A stretch of DNA of 64,000 bases from Mytilus galloprovincialis (taxonomy: Eukaryota > Mollusca > Bivalvia > Mytilida > Mytilidae), in NCBI RefSeq assembly GCF_965363235.1, contig NC_134841.1, positions 36,299,440 through 36,363,439 on the forward strand. The letters run 5' to 3'. A program made the translations under genes and the position numbers. Of this stretch, positions 43,001 to 58,000 are shown one piece after another (the stretch's first letter is position 1; every line of letters starts with the position of its first letter). The notes under the pieces were generated by a model, which was not told the DNA's origin, searched no databases, and saw nothing but the letters and a program-made list of their open reading frames with translations.

Positions 43001-46000
43001 GCATTTAGACAATATACGTATAGTGTCTTGAAATATGAAATTTATTTGTTTGAGGCTTAGAAACGGGAAAATGCGAGGTTCAACCGAGCATTTTCCCGTT
43101 TCGTGCCGAATACAAATAAATTTCATATTTCAAGACACTATACGTATATTGTTTTTATACTGAAATCGATAAAAAAATTAAAAAATAATAAAAATATGAA
43201 ACAAATATTATTAAAAAAAAGTGTCTGGAATTTCCCCCTTGGGGTACCATTTTGGGGTATTTCCCTATGAGCGTAGTCTACTGAGGCGGTAAGCATTGAC
43301 AATTTCAGGAATTAGAAAGGGAAAATGAATTTAATTAATAACATTTGATAAACATGGTACAAATGTATATAAATTACCAATTTGAAGACATAACAGGTTT
43401 AAATTCATAAAAGTTTGACCATTGTTACTACACGTTGTCATGGTTGTGACGTGACGTTGTAAGTAGGCGGGGCTTATAGGTGAGTTGAGGTCATTGACGT
43501 ATAAAGCTAACGTTTATACGTATAGCTTTATCTGTATATAGCAAATTTACCTGACGATATCTGGATATGGGTATTAAGTCGGATCTTAACACGTACTTGT
43601 GATTTGTTTAAAACCGGTTTTAACGAAGAAATGTCGAAATGTTCAGAACTTAATTAAATCTGTTTTTGGGTAAGATGGTGCAAGCATACGATTTTTATTG
43701 CATCTTACACTTTGAGAAGCGAATAATCTTTAGCTACTTTATTTAAATATTGTGTAAAAACGTTAATTATGAGCTATGAAAGTCAAGTGGCTCGAGCATT
43801 TTACTGAGGAAATTTAAAAAAAATGCAAAGAAATATTTTAACAGTGGGTTAGATTTCATTAGTCTTCACTATCTATAGATTAACAACTTTTGGTTATATT
43901 TATAATTTAGAATCATCATTGAAGGTGGAGCATGATTGCAGTTAATTAATTATATTGATGTGCAATTTGTATGCAAGAGTGACATTCCGTTATAGTATGT
44001 GCCAATTCGAAAAAGTTATGCGAGTATTGTCTCCCTTTAACATGTTCATTATTTTATAATTAAGTTTAGGTTTCTGATATAAATTTGGATAGTTACAAAA
44101 TGTATCAATTCAATATATTTCAGTTTTTGTTATTGGTGTATCAACAACATTGATGTACGAATATAATTTCATAAATTTGAAATGTTTAAAAAGATTACAT
44201 ACCAATATAAAGAACCGTTCATCATTTTTGAAAAAGACTATGATTGAAACTTATATTATTTATCTTCCCTTCATGACAGATTGATTGGGAAATGAACCAG
44301 ATTTATCTAAAGGTAATCACAGAGAAGGACCAGCAATCAATTTTTAATTTTAGCTTATTTAACGTTAAAATAACTTTCCACTATAAACAAATGTTACTTT
44401 ATACAAATATAAGGACCTTGTTAGCTAAATCTACAAATTTTATTAGATATTATGAATTTTTATTACAATAGATTAATATGCTACTGTATAGTAAAATAGC
44501 TGATTGCAGTATAATCATAATTTATGACGACACACTCGACCTCGGATGAGTCGAATACTTTGGTCCGATCCCTTCAACTTCAACACAACGAGGTTCGACT
44601 GTATATAATTTGCCTCCTTTCAGTAACTAGCAACATCTGAAGTGGTTATTTTCTTCTTTTTCAACAAGTCTTAACTTAAGACGAAGAATACTGTTTACAT
44701 TAATTAAAAGTGTGTAAATTTCAACTAAAAGTTTTACTGGAGAGCAACACTCTGAACATAGATTATGAATTTTAACCAATATTATTAAAATATTAGACTT
44801 TGCTGAATCTGTTAAAAAACATGTTAATCTTTTAACAGAACTGAACATTAAAAGACTTACTTTCTTGGACTTTCTACATCTTCAACAATGAAATCTGCAT
44901 CTTGATCTGAAATATGAAAACTTGTAAACAAATTGTCTTAAATATCGTCTCTGAGCTCCAACATAACATACTGATTTTCTGAACTTTTCACCAGATTTAA
45001 TAACAAACAGCTAAATGAAAACTTTTATGAATGAAGTTAGACTAAATACAAATAGGAATAAGAATATGTAGCCTTTTAACTCTTATCACATTCAAATATG
45101 CTCCTCTAAGCAAGGACATGAATACTCCTTAAAAAATGTCTGTACAATTTCAATGTCCATGAACATTTTCTATAGTTTAAGGGTCTTTGTTCAGGCAAAA
45201 GTGATAATCAAACCAGATCTGAAGTCATCAATATACACTATGACATCCAAATATGATCACTATCACCAAGTACAAAGTCAGAATAACTGTACAGAATGAC
45301 TGAAAAATACAAGAACAGGCATAGGTTAAACTGTTTGCCCTAGAAAGCAACCGACAGGCATAAAAATTTATCACTATTTTGAAATTTTTATTGAGTCTTG
45401 TTTTAAGAATTAATTGAGCAATTTATTTTTCCAGTATGATACTGTAAGATGACAAGAATCTAATATAAAACATTTTGTACAATGTTAAAACTATTTCTCT
45501 CTTTTTATGATTGAAGTCATTGCAAGACTGTAAAGTATACCTTGTTTCTTGCTTGCTCTTCCTTGACCATGTCTTTGGACACCTGAGGTAGATTGCTCTA
45601 AGTTTCTACCAGCTTGTATCTCTTGTATTTGAACACTATCTGTGGATTCTCTCGAGTTGTCATCTAAAAGCATAATGTTGAGACACTATAAAAGATCAAT
45701 GAAATATGAGGCAAGCACACAGGATGGGTTGACATTCTCAGTTTTAATATTATACAAGTTTTTTAATATTATACAAGTTTTTTAATATTATACAAGTTTT
45801 TTAATATTATACAAGTTTAACATCAGATCCAAGTTGACTTTCCATTACAGAAATAAATATAAAATATTAAGAAGGAGAATCTTTTACAAATATGAAGTTA
45901 AACTTGTCTTTTAAACATATTGCAAATGAATATTTAGGAATTGTAGATTAAACAAAGTATAAACGAAATTTCCAGCTAGTTTTAGAACACAATATATTCA

Positions 46001-49000
46001 TAACAAGAATGTTTCCATAGTTCACGGATTACCTTCCCACTCGCATTATCATTTCCTATGTTCAGTGGAAATAGGGGTGAAAACTCCAATTTGGCATTAA
46101 ATTTAGAAAAGATCATATCATAGAAAACATGTGTACTAAGTTTCAAGTTGATTGGACTTCAACTTCATCAAAAACTACCTTGACCAATAACTTAACATGA
46201 AGAGGGACGAACAAACTACTTATGCAATAACCAAAAATATAATGCCTATAAATGGTGCATAAAAATCCTGTTACAGGGATCATCAGACACAAAGGTAGGA
46301 ATTTATATAGATTATTCATGGGAAATATTTTCACTCGAATCTATTTAATACATACAATGTACTTTTTAAAAGAACTGACAGTTAACATACCATCCACAGG
46401 ACCATTACAATCTGCAGCATGGTTTTCTATCTGATCCTGAGGAAACTGTTTGTTACACAGAGGACATGGTACTGTTATTATCTACAAAACGATTAATCTA
46501 TTGAAACAAACATGTTATATTTTATTTGTACTATAAATATATAGTACATTAAATTGGATTAAAAAATTACAGACAGTTTACCCTCTCGGTCTAAATGATA
46601 ATATCATGGGAATTGGTAATATATCTAGAACCAATTCCGTTAACATTTTGGATATTGTTTCTAAAACTGTTCGTAAAAACCGTTCTCACGGTTGTAGAAC
46701 AAATCGCAATCAAAGAAAATTTCAGGCCAATCATACCAATATTTCGGACCTAATTTCTATTTCAAAAAACAACAGCAGACATTATCTGTTAACAAAACTC
46801 TGTTCGTTACCGGTTAATAAGTTAAATAAAATTTTGGAGGATTGCAACACAATTTCATATAGCAGTCCTAAGTATGAAATTGTTCAAATTATTATGGCAT
46901 ATTGTTCTTCTAAATTATTTCCCAAAATTGATCGCCCTGAAGATCATAAAAAACATTTTATTAAAATTAAGTATGTCAATAAAGGCTTTGATTTCGTAAA
47001 TATTGCCGGTATATTTAGCGACCATTCTGTTAAAGAACAAATTCCTGGATATTTTGACAATACTGAGCTACCTCTTATTTGTCATATTTACAAGAAATCT
47101 ACCCGGAAATTTGTGTTTAATTATAGTCAATTGTGTAAAGATGTTAATATCAGTGAAAATACACCTACTTCATGTAATTGCAGTAATTCCGAATATATTT
47201 ATGGACCCATTTCCCATGTTATAACAGGAGATCTTAACATCGTTCAAGACCGAGAGTTAAAATCATTTCTCAGTAAAGGACCTAAATATCGTCCCCCGTC
47301 AATTATTAATTGGAATGAGTGTCGTAATATCATCCACGACTCACTCCAAACTTACTGTATGAAATGGATAAAACGGGAAAAAGCTGACAAAAAATCTTTG
47401 GACTCTTTTTTTAATTCAGTAATGAAGATAGTTGATATACGTATTCAACATTTTAAAGAACATTTTGCTATTAACAATAACCACAATAAACCTATTTCTC
47501 GTATCAAACATAAACTAAAAGAACTAGCCAAGGAATTTGTTTTTGTCCCGGCCGATAAAGCTGCTAATAATATTATTATTGTTTGACGTAAATTTTACAT
47601 TGAGGTTCTGAAAAAGGAAATCACCAATTCACCAACATTCCAACTGACTCCATTTTCAGAAAACGAAATCTGTAACAAACATAAACTTTTAGCCACCGCT
47701 TTACAAGCAGAGCCAAATACAATGAAAGTCCCAACTATGTATTGGCTTCCGAAGCTACACAAAACCCCTTACAAATATAGATTTATTTCGTCTTCAAGCC
47801 ATTGTTCAACTACTAAATTGTCTATTATTCTTACCAGCACACTTGGTACAATTAAAAACCTTATAATAAATTGTTCAAATAAGGCCTTCGAAAATAGTGG
47901 AATAAATTACTTTTGGAGTGTCAAGAACTCGTTGGAAGTACTTGATAAATTGCATGCTTATATTGGTGATTTTGAATCTGTTCAAAGTTTTGATTTTTCT
48001 ACCCTGTATACCACATTGCCTCACATTCTCATTAAGAAAAAATTCACACACCTAATTAAATGGGCATTCAAAAAATCAGAATGTGAATATATATGTTCAA
48101 ACTCTTTTAGGTCATTTTTTAGTAGCAATAAACAAAAAAACTATGTTAATTGGACATGCTTTGATACTATATATGCCCTTGAATTTTTACTAGATAACAT
48201 TTTTGTTCGCTTTGGGGATTCCGTATATCGTCAGATTATCGGAATTTCAATGGGGACTAACTGTGCACCACTTATTGCGGACCTCTTTTTGTATTGTTAC
48301 GAGTTACAATTTATGACAAAAATAAGCAAAGACCCATCAAAACAACATCTGATAAACAAATTTAATAATACTTTTAGATATTTGGATGATATTTTGGCTC
48401 TCAATAATGACGACTTCAGTATGTATATTAATGAAATTTATCCTGGTGAACTTACTTTAAATAAAGCTAATACTAACAATGACCACTGCCCTTTCCTCGA
48501 TCTTGATATCTATATCACTAACGGAAAGCTGAATACTAAAATTTATGATAAAAGGGATGATTTTTCATTTCCTATCGTTAATTATCCGTTTTTAGATGGT
48601 GACGTTCCATTGTCACCATCTTACGGTGTTTATATATCTCAACTTGTACGATTCGCTCGTGTATGTAACAATGTTTTAGATTTTAACGAGAGAAATTTAT
48701 GTATTACTGAAAAATTATTACACCAGGGTTTTCGATATCACAAACTAGTCAAAACATTTACTAAATTTTATCATCGGTATAAAGACATCATTCGTAAATA
48801 TAGCTCAACATGCAGACTTTTTATACGTTCAGGTATTTCACATCCAATTTTTTATGGAAATATTCTTTATAAAGCACAAAGGTGTCAGTATTCACCTCAT
48901 AAACTTACAAAACCTTTGAAAAGACTTATTAAGAAGGGATATAATTACGATACTGTTGTCAAGTCATTAAAGATTGCATATTTTGGCGTTAATATTGAGT

Positions 49001-52000
49001 CACTGATAAGGTCTTTGCGTCGGAACTAAACACATTTATTCTAAAAACAGTTGTTGGCATGACACGGGTTATGTTCTTCTCATATATGTTATGATGGTAT
49101 GATACTAAACCCCTTACGGGAAGGATTGTGCCTGATGTTCATATGATGAAATCATAATCTTTCAGTCAGTTTAATTGAAGTCTGGAGCTGGCATGTCAGT
49201 TAACTGCTAGTAGTCTGTTGTTATTTATGTATTATTGTCATTTTGTTTATTTTCTTTGGTTACATCTTCTGACATCAGACTCGGACTTCTCTTGAACTGA
49301 ATTTTAATGTGCGTATTGTTATGCTTTTACTTTTCTACACTGGTTAAAGGTATAGGGGGAGGGTTGAGATCTCACAAACATGTTTAACCCCGCCGCATTT
49401 TTTGCGCCTGTCCCAAGTCAGGAGCCTCTGGCCTTTGTTAGTCTTGTATTATTTAAATTTTAGTTTCTTGTGTACAATTTGGAAATTAGTATGGCGTTCA
49501 TTATCACTGAACTAGTATATATTTGTTTAGGGGCCAGCTGAAGGACGCCTCCGGGTGCGGGAATTTCTCGCTACATTGAAGACCTGTTGGTGACCTTCTG
49601 CTGTTGTGTTTTTTTATTTCGGTCGGGTTGTTGTCTCTTTGACACATTCCCCATTTCCATTCTCAATTTTATATAACTTTTCTGTACAAAGTGCATTTGC
49701 AGGACACTGAGGATATAGTTTCAATTGCGAGCTCAATGTTGAGAATCCTCATCAAAAACATAGTACAAATAAATAAGGTAAAATCTCCTCTTTCATTTTA
49801 ATACCTAAAACGCATATTTTCATAAATCTTTTAAAATGTTTAAAACGACTGTTAACCTGTTCATCTGACAAAAATATATCACTTTTCATATTACATTATT
49901 ACAATAAAATAACAGATAAATATTTATGTAATTTCAACAGTTTGATGTAACTTAATTAAGATTGAAATTAATTTCTTCTAGGCGTCTGCCCGCAGACCGT
50001 TCTTTGTATTCCCCTGCTTCATGGGATATAACCATTCATCACAACAAAGCCGATACGATTAGACATGTTTTACAGTTAAAAATGTTGTCTTGATTATGTG
50101 AATTTATCTAATGTTTATATTTAAAGTATTGATTTCGGTGGTATTTATAAAATTCTGACAATTTTTTGTCAACATGATATATATCATAATGTGCAATTAA
50201 AATCAGCACATGGCACTGTCGTGTGGGTATTAAATTTGAACTTTTTTTTTTTTAATTGATGTTATGAGGCTGAGGTTATGTGTATAAAGTTGGATAGTCT
50301 ATGTGCATAAGATATTGTAGAAGAACTTACTTTTGGTTGTTTATTTGGTTCAGTCTCTTCATTAGTTAATTGTCTCTTTCTTCCTTGCTTCTTGCTGTAA
50401 GTTCTGATACCTAAAACAATCATCAAAATGTACACTATTCATTTTTAAAAAACTTTAGCTCTCTTCTTACAAACATACCATTCTAATATTTGTCCAGTCA
50501 CCTTTGTCTGGATTGTACTTTTAGGTAAAACAATAATGTGTCCCAAGTACACGGATGCCCAATCTGCACTATCATTTTCTATGTTCAGTGGACTGTGAAA
50601 ATGGGGTAAAAACTCTTACCGTAGATACTCGCCTATTAGTCGATCCGACTATAAGTCGGATGCCCTTTTCAGCTCCAAATTCTGAGGATTTAGTCTTGAC
50701 CCTCGTATAAGTCGGACAAAATTTGGACATTTTTTTTGCAGCTGACAGTTACTGAACGCCGGTAAAACCAATGCAAATCCAGGAATTATATTCATTTTCT
50801 GCATGAATGTTTGTTTGGTTTGAATTTAGTTGATGTTGATTATGATAATTTATATAGCTGTTAATAATAAAGATGTATTTATTCCTGTTGTTTTGTTCAC
50901 TGTTTGATTACAGATTAGCCATGTGTTGTTTACGTAATGCATCAATGATTTTGTAGGGTATGACTAACAACCTATTGTTTGAGAAAAGCAAACATAAACC
51001 AATATGAACCTGAAAAAATTTTAAGTCAATCAATATTTTTCACAGCACACATAACTCAGTGTTAAAAGAGCATGTACACTTCATAATTCTTATCATATTG
51101 TGATGATTAAAGGATTAAAAAAATTAATTGAAGCTAATCAACTATATATTGAAATAACTTCCATCTCATTAGTGTCATCTGTTCACCTATCACTGATATT
51201 TTTCACACCTTTAGTGAATACAACTCTTTGTCTCTTAATTAGGGGTTATCAATGGATTATATTGGCTTGCCAATCAATTTTGTAATCTTTTTGTTTACCT
51301 GAGACATTTTAATGAATAATATTTTGATCTTGGGAATGAATCTTAAAATTATTTTTGATTATTGTATGATTTATAAGTATTAAATTGATATCATGATATC
51401 ACAATAATGACACAATAACTCCGCTGAATACATCCTTTTACATAGTTGGTACATTGTTATCTCGTTTTCATTTTTGGTTCTTGGCTCTTTCTTTTGGGTT
51501 TATGCACAAACCATTTGACCATGAAAATCAATACACAAACCGGAAACAGTCGGAAATTCAACACAAATTGACAGAAAAAAAGATAACAAAGAACAAATAA
51601 AACACAAAGACAGTATTGTAGTCATTTATTTTCAACAAAAACTTTGTATTCAAGGATTTATGTAGGTTTGGCAATCACCAACGTAGTTGTGACCAGGAAA
51701 TTCACTCCTGACCACTTTTCTCAAGCTTGGATTTTTCCTCTGGTCTCGGGATCTCGCTTATAAGTCGGTACCCCTCTCTGGATTCTGAATTTTACTCCCA
51801 AACTTCCGACTTATAAGCGAGTATCTACGGTACTTTGGCATTAAAACTAGAAAGATCATATCATAGGGAACATGTTAACTAAGTTTCAAGTTGATCGGAC
51901 TTCAACTTCATCAAAAACTAACTTGAACAAAAACTTTAACCTGAAACGGGACAGACAGACAAACAGACGGATGGAGGCACAGACCAGAAAACATAATAAT

Positions 52001-55000
52001 GCCCATATTTATGGGCATAAAAATTGGAAATTTAATTTTACTTTTTTTATAAATTGAATCAGCTAAGATATTAAATACATTTTAAATTCTTAGTATCATG
52101 TATATCTGCATATAAATATTCCCCTTATATAATGCTAGGGAAGTGGTTTTTTTTCCTGAACTGCTATGCTATGCTGTATTACTAGGTTACATGTACTGTA
52201 AAAAATTTACAAATGAGACCTAAAAATATACCTGTGTTTCTTCTAACCCTTCCTACCTTATAGATTTCTTTGCTTATTTTTTAAAAAGCACACTTGAAGT
52301 CCAACGGCTTCTTATTTTTAAACCAGACAAAAATGATAGCAGAAACACAAGTATTGTTTTTCAGGACTAATAAAAGCTAAGTTACCTCCTGTCTTCATAT
52401 TGATCTGTTGTATATCATCCACTGTAACATCACTGGTCGGTTGGAATCTGTGTGTTTCTGTATCTAAGTCTTCGTCATCACCAAAAGATTTATTCCTGAT
52501 ATGTGAACCTTGAGGATCATCGTCATTCTTAATTTTACTACTCGAACTTTTATTGCCTGACCCTAGCTTGAACAAGTCACTCATATGTCCAAACATTCTT
52601 GACTTGAGGGTTGACTGCTGCCCTACAGGCTCTACATTCTTCACAGTGCTCTGCGATGGATGGATTACTATTATTTTTGCGGTCTTTGTCTTGCCGATCT
52701 GTTTTTGACTTACTTGACTAGTACTATCCTCCTTTTGTTTTGGTAAGATTGGTCTGAAATTTGATTGTGTAGAAGTGCTTTCAACATTGCGAGAAATATT
52801 TTGTGAGAGTGCTGCCCTTTCAAGGTTTGATCCGTTTCTTGAATTCTGTGATAGATACTGAACACTGTCATCATCAACTGTATCCAAATTAAAACTGGAC
52901 TTACTGACTGGTACCCTAGCTCGTTTTTCTATCATAGAACATAACTGTGTTGAGTACAATTGTCCGTCTGCATCTAATAGCACATCTGATTTTTGACTGA
53001 GGCCACCAAGGGATAATTCAGGAGATCTACTTAAGGCTTGGTCAGGATTTAACAAATTGTTCATGTCGTCCGACTTGAAACTTTCCACACTACCTGTGCT
53101 TAAGTCACTAGCATGCCTCTTAAGTGATCCTCGTGTAGCTTTCTTTACATTTGTTGTCGGGTCACTGATATTTGACTTATTCCTTGAACTTTTAGTTTCC
53201 AGCTTTTCTGGCACTTCACTATTTCCTTCATTATTCTGCTTTTTTAATTTCATGTTTCTTTTACCTTTTCCAACAAATTTATCATCAAAGTCATTACTGC
53301 TTTCATCTTCGATCAAAGGACAATATTTTGTTTCAGTTTCGTTATATAACTTCCGTTTCTTTCCCTTTTCAGCACCAACTTTGAAAGTTTCATCGACTGG
53401 GTAAGGCTCAAAATCGTATGCTGATTTCTCTTTAGTAAAAGTTCCTGTATTTCTAGTTCTACGACTTCTTAATCCAGGTTTAGATACGAATGTGTCTACG
53501 AACTGATTTATCTCTTCATCAGCATTATTTTGAACTTTTGGCTCCTTTCTAATTTTCATAGAGAAATTTTTGGAAGCTGGCCTTTGTGGGTTGGTGTTTT
53601 CTTTCATGTCTACAACAATTGGTACGACAGATGTTGAAGCCTCTTGATCATCCAGGAAGTCATAATTTAGCCCTCGTTTTCTGGCATCAATAGTATGGTC
53701 TAGATGAAATCCAACCCTTACTGGTTCTTTTGACCATTTTATACTACTTTTTGATAATTTTTGTAATCGAGCAAGTTTATTATGGTAAAGTGTAAATAAC
53801 TGCAGAATTGCTTTTGTATAGTCTTTTGGATTACTATCTAATGGTGCAAATAAGGTTGGTGCTGAGTTTTCCTGAAAAAAAAAACATTGAACTCATTTAA
53901 GCACTAGGCCAAGCATTACTATTTAACAGGTTTTTTATTTTGCTTTTTATATGGCTTTGCGAACATTCAGATTTCCAAATGATGTTTATATATAAAAATA
54001 TACTGTAAATGTTGATGTTCATAAAAATTCATGAAATATTCAACTTATATCACTTTTAAATGCATTGTACAAAATTAATTGATGCAAAACAGAACCATAT
54101 TTTTTATGTTTCCATTTCTGCATGTCAAGTATCCCCTTTGATATGGTATCTCAAACTAGAAATTCTTCTATAAATTAAACAAGAATGTGTCCTCAGTACA
54201 CGAATGCCCCACTCGCACTATCATTTTCTATGTTCAGTGGACCGTGAAATTGGGGTAAAATCTCTAATTTGGCAATAAAATTAGAAAGATCATATCATAG
54301 GGAACATGTGTACCAAGTTTGAAGTCGATTGGACTTCAACTTCATCAAAAACTACCTCGACCAAAAACTTTAACCTGAAGCGGGACAGACGGACGGACGA
54401 ACGAACAGACAGACGGACGGACGCACAGACCAGAAAACATAATGCCCCTCTACTATCGTAGGTGGGGCATAAAAAGTTTCAGCTGTCAGTATGATGCATA
54501 CATATTTTCACTACAAATATACTTTAATTTTCTCAACTAACTTACTTTTTTCTTGACATTTCTGTTTTTGATCATTTATGAAAAAGAAATAATACACAGT
54601 TGAAATAAACATGTTAATTAAATAAACAGCAACAATATACTAGATTAATAAAATTATTAACACAGTGATTTTTTTCTAGAAAATAATTTACATTAAACAT
54701 AAGTGGATAAGGGTTCTTTTTACCAGTTTGTATTCATGCAAGAAAACATGTGACCAGATGTTGACGACTAAGATAAGTAGGTTTTTGTCCCCTAATACAA
54801 ATATTTTTAGTTTGATATCTTAAAAACATGGTAGCAAATATTATATCCCCTGGGTCCCATCTTTGTTCTTTGGGTTGTTGTCCTGAACATAAGCAATAAT
54901 ACACTTAAAACCTTTACTTGATTATCATTAACCTATATTTCATCATAGAGGAATTTCTTCATATCAAATCATGTCAAGAGTTAAATCTATCCTGAACATT

Positions 55001-58000
55001 GCTTTTCCTTGTCCATTAAAAAAATTGTCATACAGACCAAATTGGTGATAGCAAATAAAAATCTGCTGTATATTTTACTTGCAATTTTTGTATCACACTC
55101 TATGATTATGTTCAACCCATTCACAAGTTATTTATTCTAATTGATAAGAAACTATTGGGATTTGCATTGATTATAATTAATTCTAATATGACATCCTTAT
55201 TACGCTTTGTAAACAAAGCCGTGTTCTAATGAGCACAAAATATGTTTGACACATGCGCACAAAATTACTGTTTATATTAACGTTATTTTCCATCGTTATC
55301 CTTTAAAATATATACATTTAGGCAGCTAACATAAACTTTTATTTTATATTTTTATGAAACAACATATATTTACCCTGCTCGTAGTTTTTAAACTCATCAA
55401 ATATGAAATGCAATGCACAGGAGGAAACGGGAACAGCCAAACATTTTTACGGTAATTTCGTACGCTTCGACATAACGCTCAGTGTAAAATATCGACAAAT
55501 ATAATGCCTACCCATGTTAAAATGAGCATAGAGCATGACATGAAGGAATTATTTCTTAAATAAATTATACCTGTAATGTCTTTTGAGAGAAGGAAACTCA
55601 TAAAACTCTTCTGTAAAAGGTTCATCCTATAAGGTAGAAGCATTTATTATAAATGTAACTAATATCATATTACGGACTGTAAATTTTAATTTTATTCATA
55701 TGATAGCAATAAAACTTGAAGAGTTAATCAAAAGAACAGTTTTCTAATGTCTCCAGCTACGACAAATACAAATAACTCAGAAAAAAATTTTGGTCTTTCA
55801 AACTATCCAACAAGAAATGTATATGTGATAATGCTTTCAATGCATATTTTCGTATATAATTTAAAAGAATGAGCATAAATCCTGTAAAAAGTTTATCGGC
55901 ATTGATTACGACTCTCATGCTAACAATGCAATTTCCCATATAAATTACATTTAATGGGAAATAACTCACTTAAAATAGTTTACCAGCTGACCAAATATTT
56001 TCTTTAAGGGACATAAATTGGTGGTAAATAATGTAAAATTGGTGTGAATAATTCAAATGGATCCAATAACAAATTTGTCTTGATGCATGATTTTTTTTAT
56101 AAGTTGTGCTTTGAACTAGCCGTCAGTAACTGAGAGTACACTCAGATCAGTACTTATTGTCCTTTTGTTGTTGGGATATACAAGAACCCGGCCACATCCA
56201 CTTTGTTTTTTTGTTATATGCATTTCTATTTGTATCCATCTGATGAGTCAAGTCTTTATCAACTGATTTTATAGTCCATTTATGTTGTTCTGTTACACAA
56301 CTGTCCAAGGTTATGGGGAGGGTTGTGATCCCTCTAACATGTTTTACCCTGTCACGTTCTGTATGACCCAAGTCAGGAGCCTGTAAATCAGTGGTTGTTG
56401 TTTGATGATGTGTTACATATTTGTTTTTCGGTCATTTTTTACATAAATTAAGCCTTTAGTTTTCTTCTTTGAATTATTTTACATTTGTCATTTTGGGGCA
56501 TATATAGCTGACTGCAGTATGGGTTTTGCTAATTGTTGAAGGCCGCACAGTGACCTATAGTTGTTAATTTCTGTGTCTTTTGGTCTCTAGTGGAGAGTTG
56601 TCTCATTGGGAATCATACCACATCTTCATATCTATATTGTTAAGTAGCATTTGCAAAATTGTAATTTACTACAAAATCAAGACAGATAAGATCTCCTTCT
56701 GTATTGCATTAAGTATCTCTCACTTAATATTATGGAACAAATATATAACTTTTTATCATTCAAAATTGCAAAAAAAAAGACTGACAAATGGATGGCTGGA
56801 TGAACAAATGGATACACAGACCGAAAAAACATAAATGTGGTGCAAGCTTTTAAATAATACACTGAAATCAACTATTCAAATCCCAAACTAATTGTCACTT
56901 TATGCTAATATTTACATACCTTGACTATTTCATCTTCTACCAGATCATCATTAACAGTATTGCTTGCATTTGCTCTAGGTGATATGTTCTGTTTGTCCTC
57001 TACACTTGCAATATTCTCGTTCTGAAAAGACAACTCATATTTAATAATAAATACATACACAAGGAGAAGACTAAAGGGATATTCAGAATCAAATTCAGCA
57101 ATAACCTACACTTTAAAACTGACATGTATCAAGTGATACAAATACTTTTATCCTTTTAATTTATTTGTTTGTTTTTAGTGTCAGATTAAGATTATATCAC
57201 ATTTTTTTTTTACATTTTAACCTATCATGTCTGTTTGTTTTGTTCACACATTGTTGTCAATAAAATGGAATGTATGCAACTGTGATAGAATTGAGAGGTT
57301 CAGCTAGCTATAAAACCAGGTTAAATCTACCATTTTGTACAAATCAGGAATATGACAGTGGTTTTCCATTCATATGATGTGTTTGAGCTTACAAGTTTGC
57401 CATTTGATACAGAACTTTCTGTTTTGTATTTTGTATTTTTATTATTTTACTTTTTTTAACAAGGTGAGCTTTATATTGAATACCTTTATGGTTAAAAAAT
57501 CTTGTGTTTCTTCATCAGAATCATTCCATGCAAATGCTTTCTTTGCAGATTTGACCACTCTTTTGATTGGTGACTCTTCCACTTTCACAACTCTTTTGAC
57601 TGGAGAATCCTCATCTTCACTCATCAACTCCTTAAGCTGTGCTTGGGTAAAATTCCTTCTAGCATCTACTTCTTCCTTTGGCTGTGCTAGTGTAAAATTC
57701 TTATTGGCTTCAACTACATCCTTTAGAGATAGAGCTTCAGTGTCACTTATATCATCTCTAATGGCTGTTGCTGTCTTTTTAAAAACTCTGGTTTTCTTTC
57801 TTTCTTGCGAGGAGTCGTCTTCACTGATCACAGCTTGGACATCCTAATAATTGAAGTGTTAAATTTATATAGTTGAGTCTTGAGACTATCATCATAATTG
57901 TAAACAAACTAATTTTTAAAAGTAATTTATTTTCGCCGCTTTTACTATAAGAAAAATAACGCAAATATAAATCTTTGAGAAAAGGTAACACTTGGATCTT

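Noticed and set aside
53057..53404. Plus-strand frame of 115 codons
   Set aside because: Antisense shadow of the large RAP80-like exon.
57374..57847. Plus-strand frame of 157 codons
   Set aside because: Antisense shadow of RAP80-like exon e, which has splice sites and phase on the minus strand.
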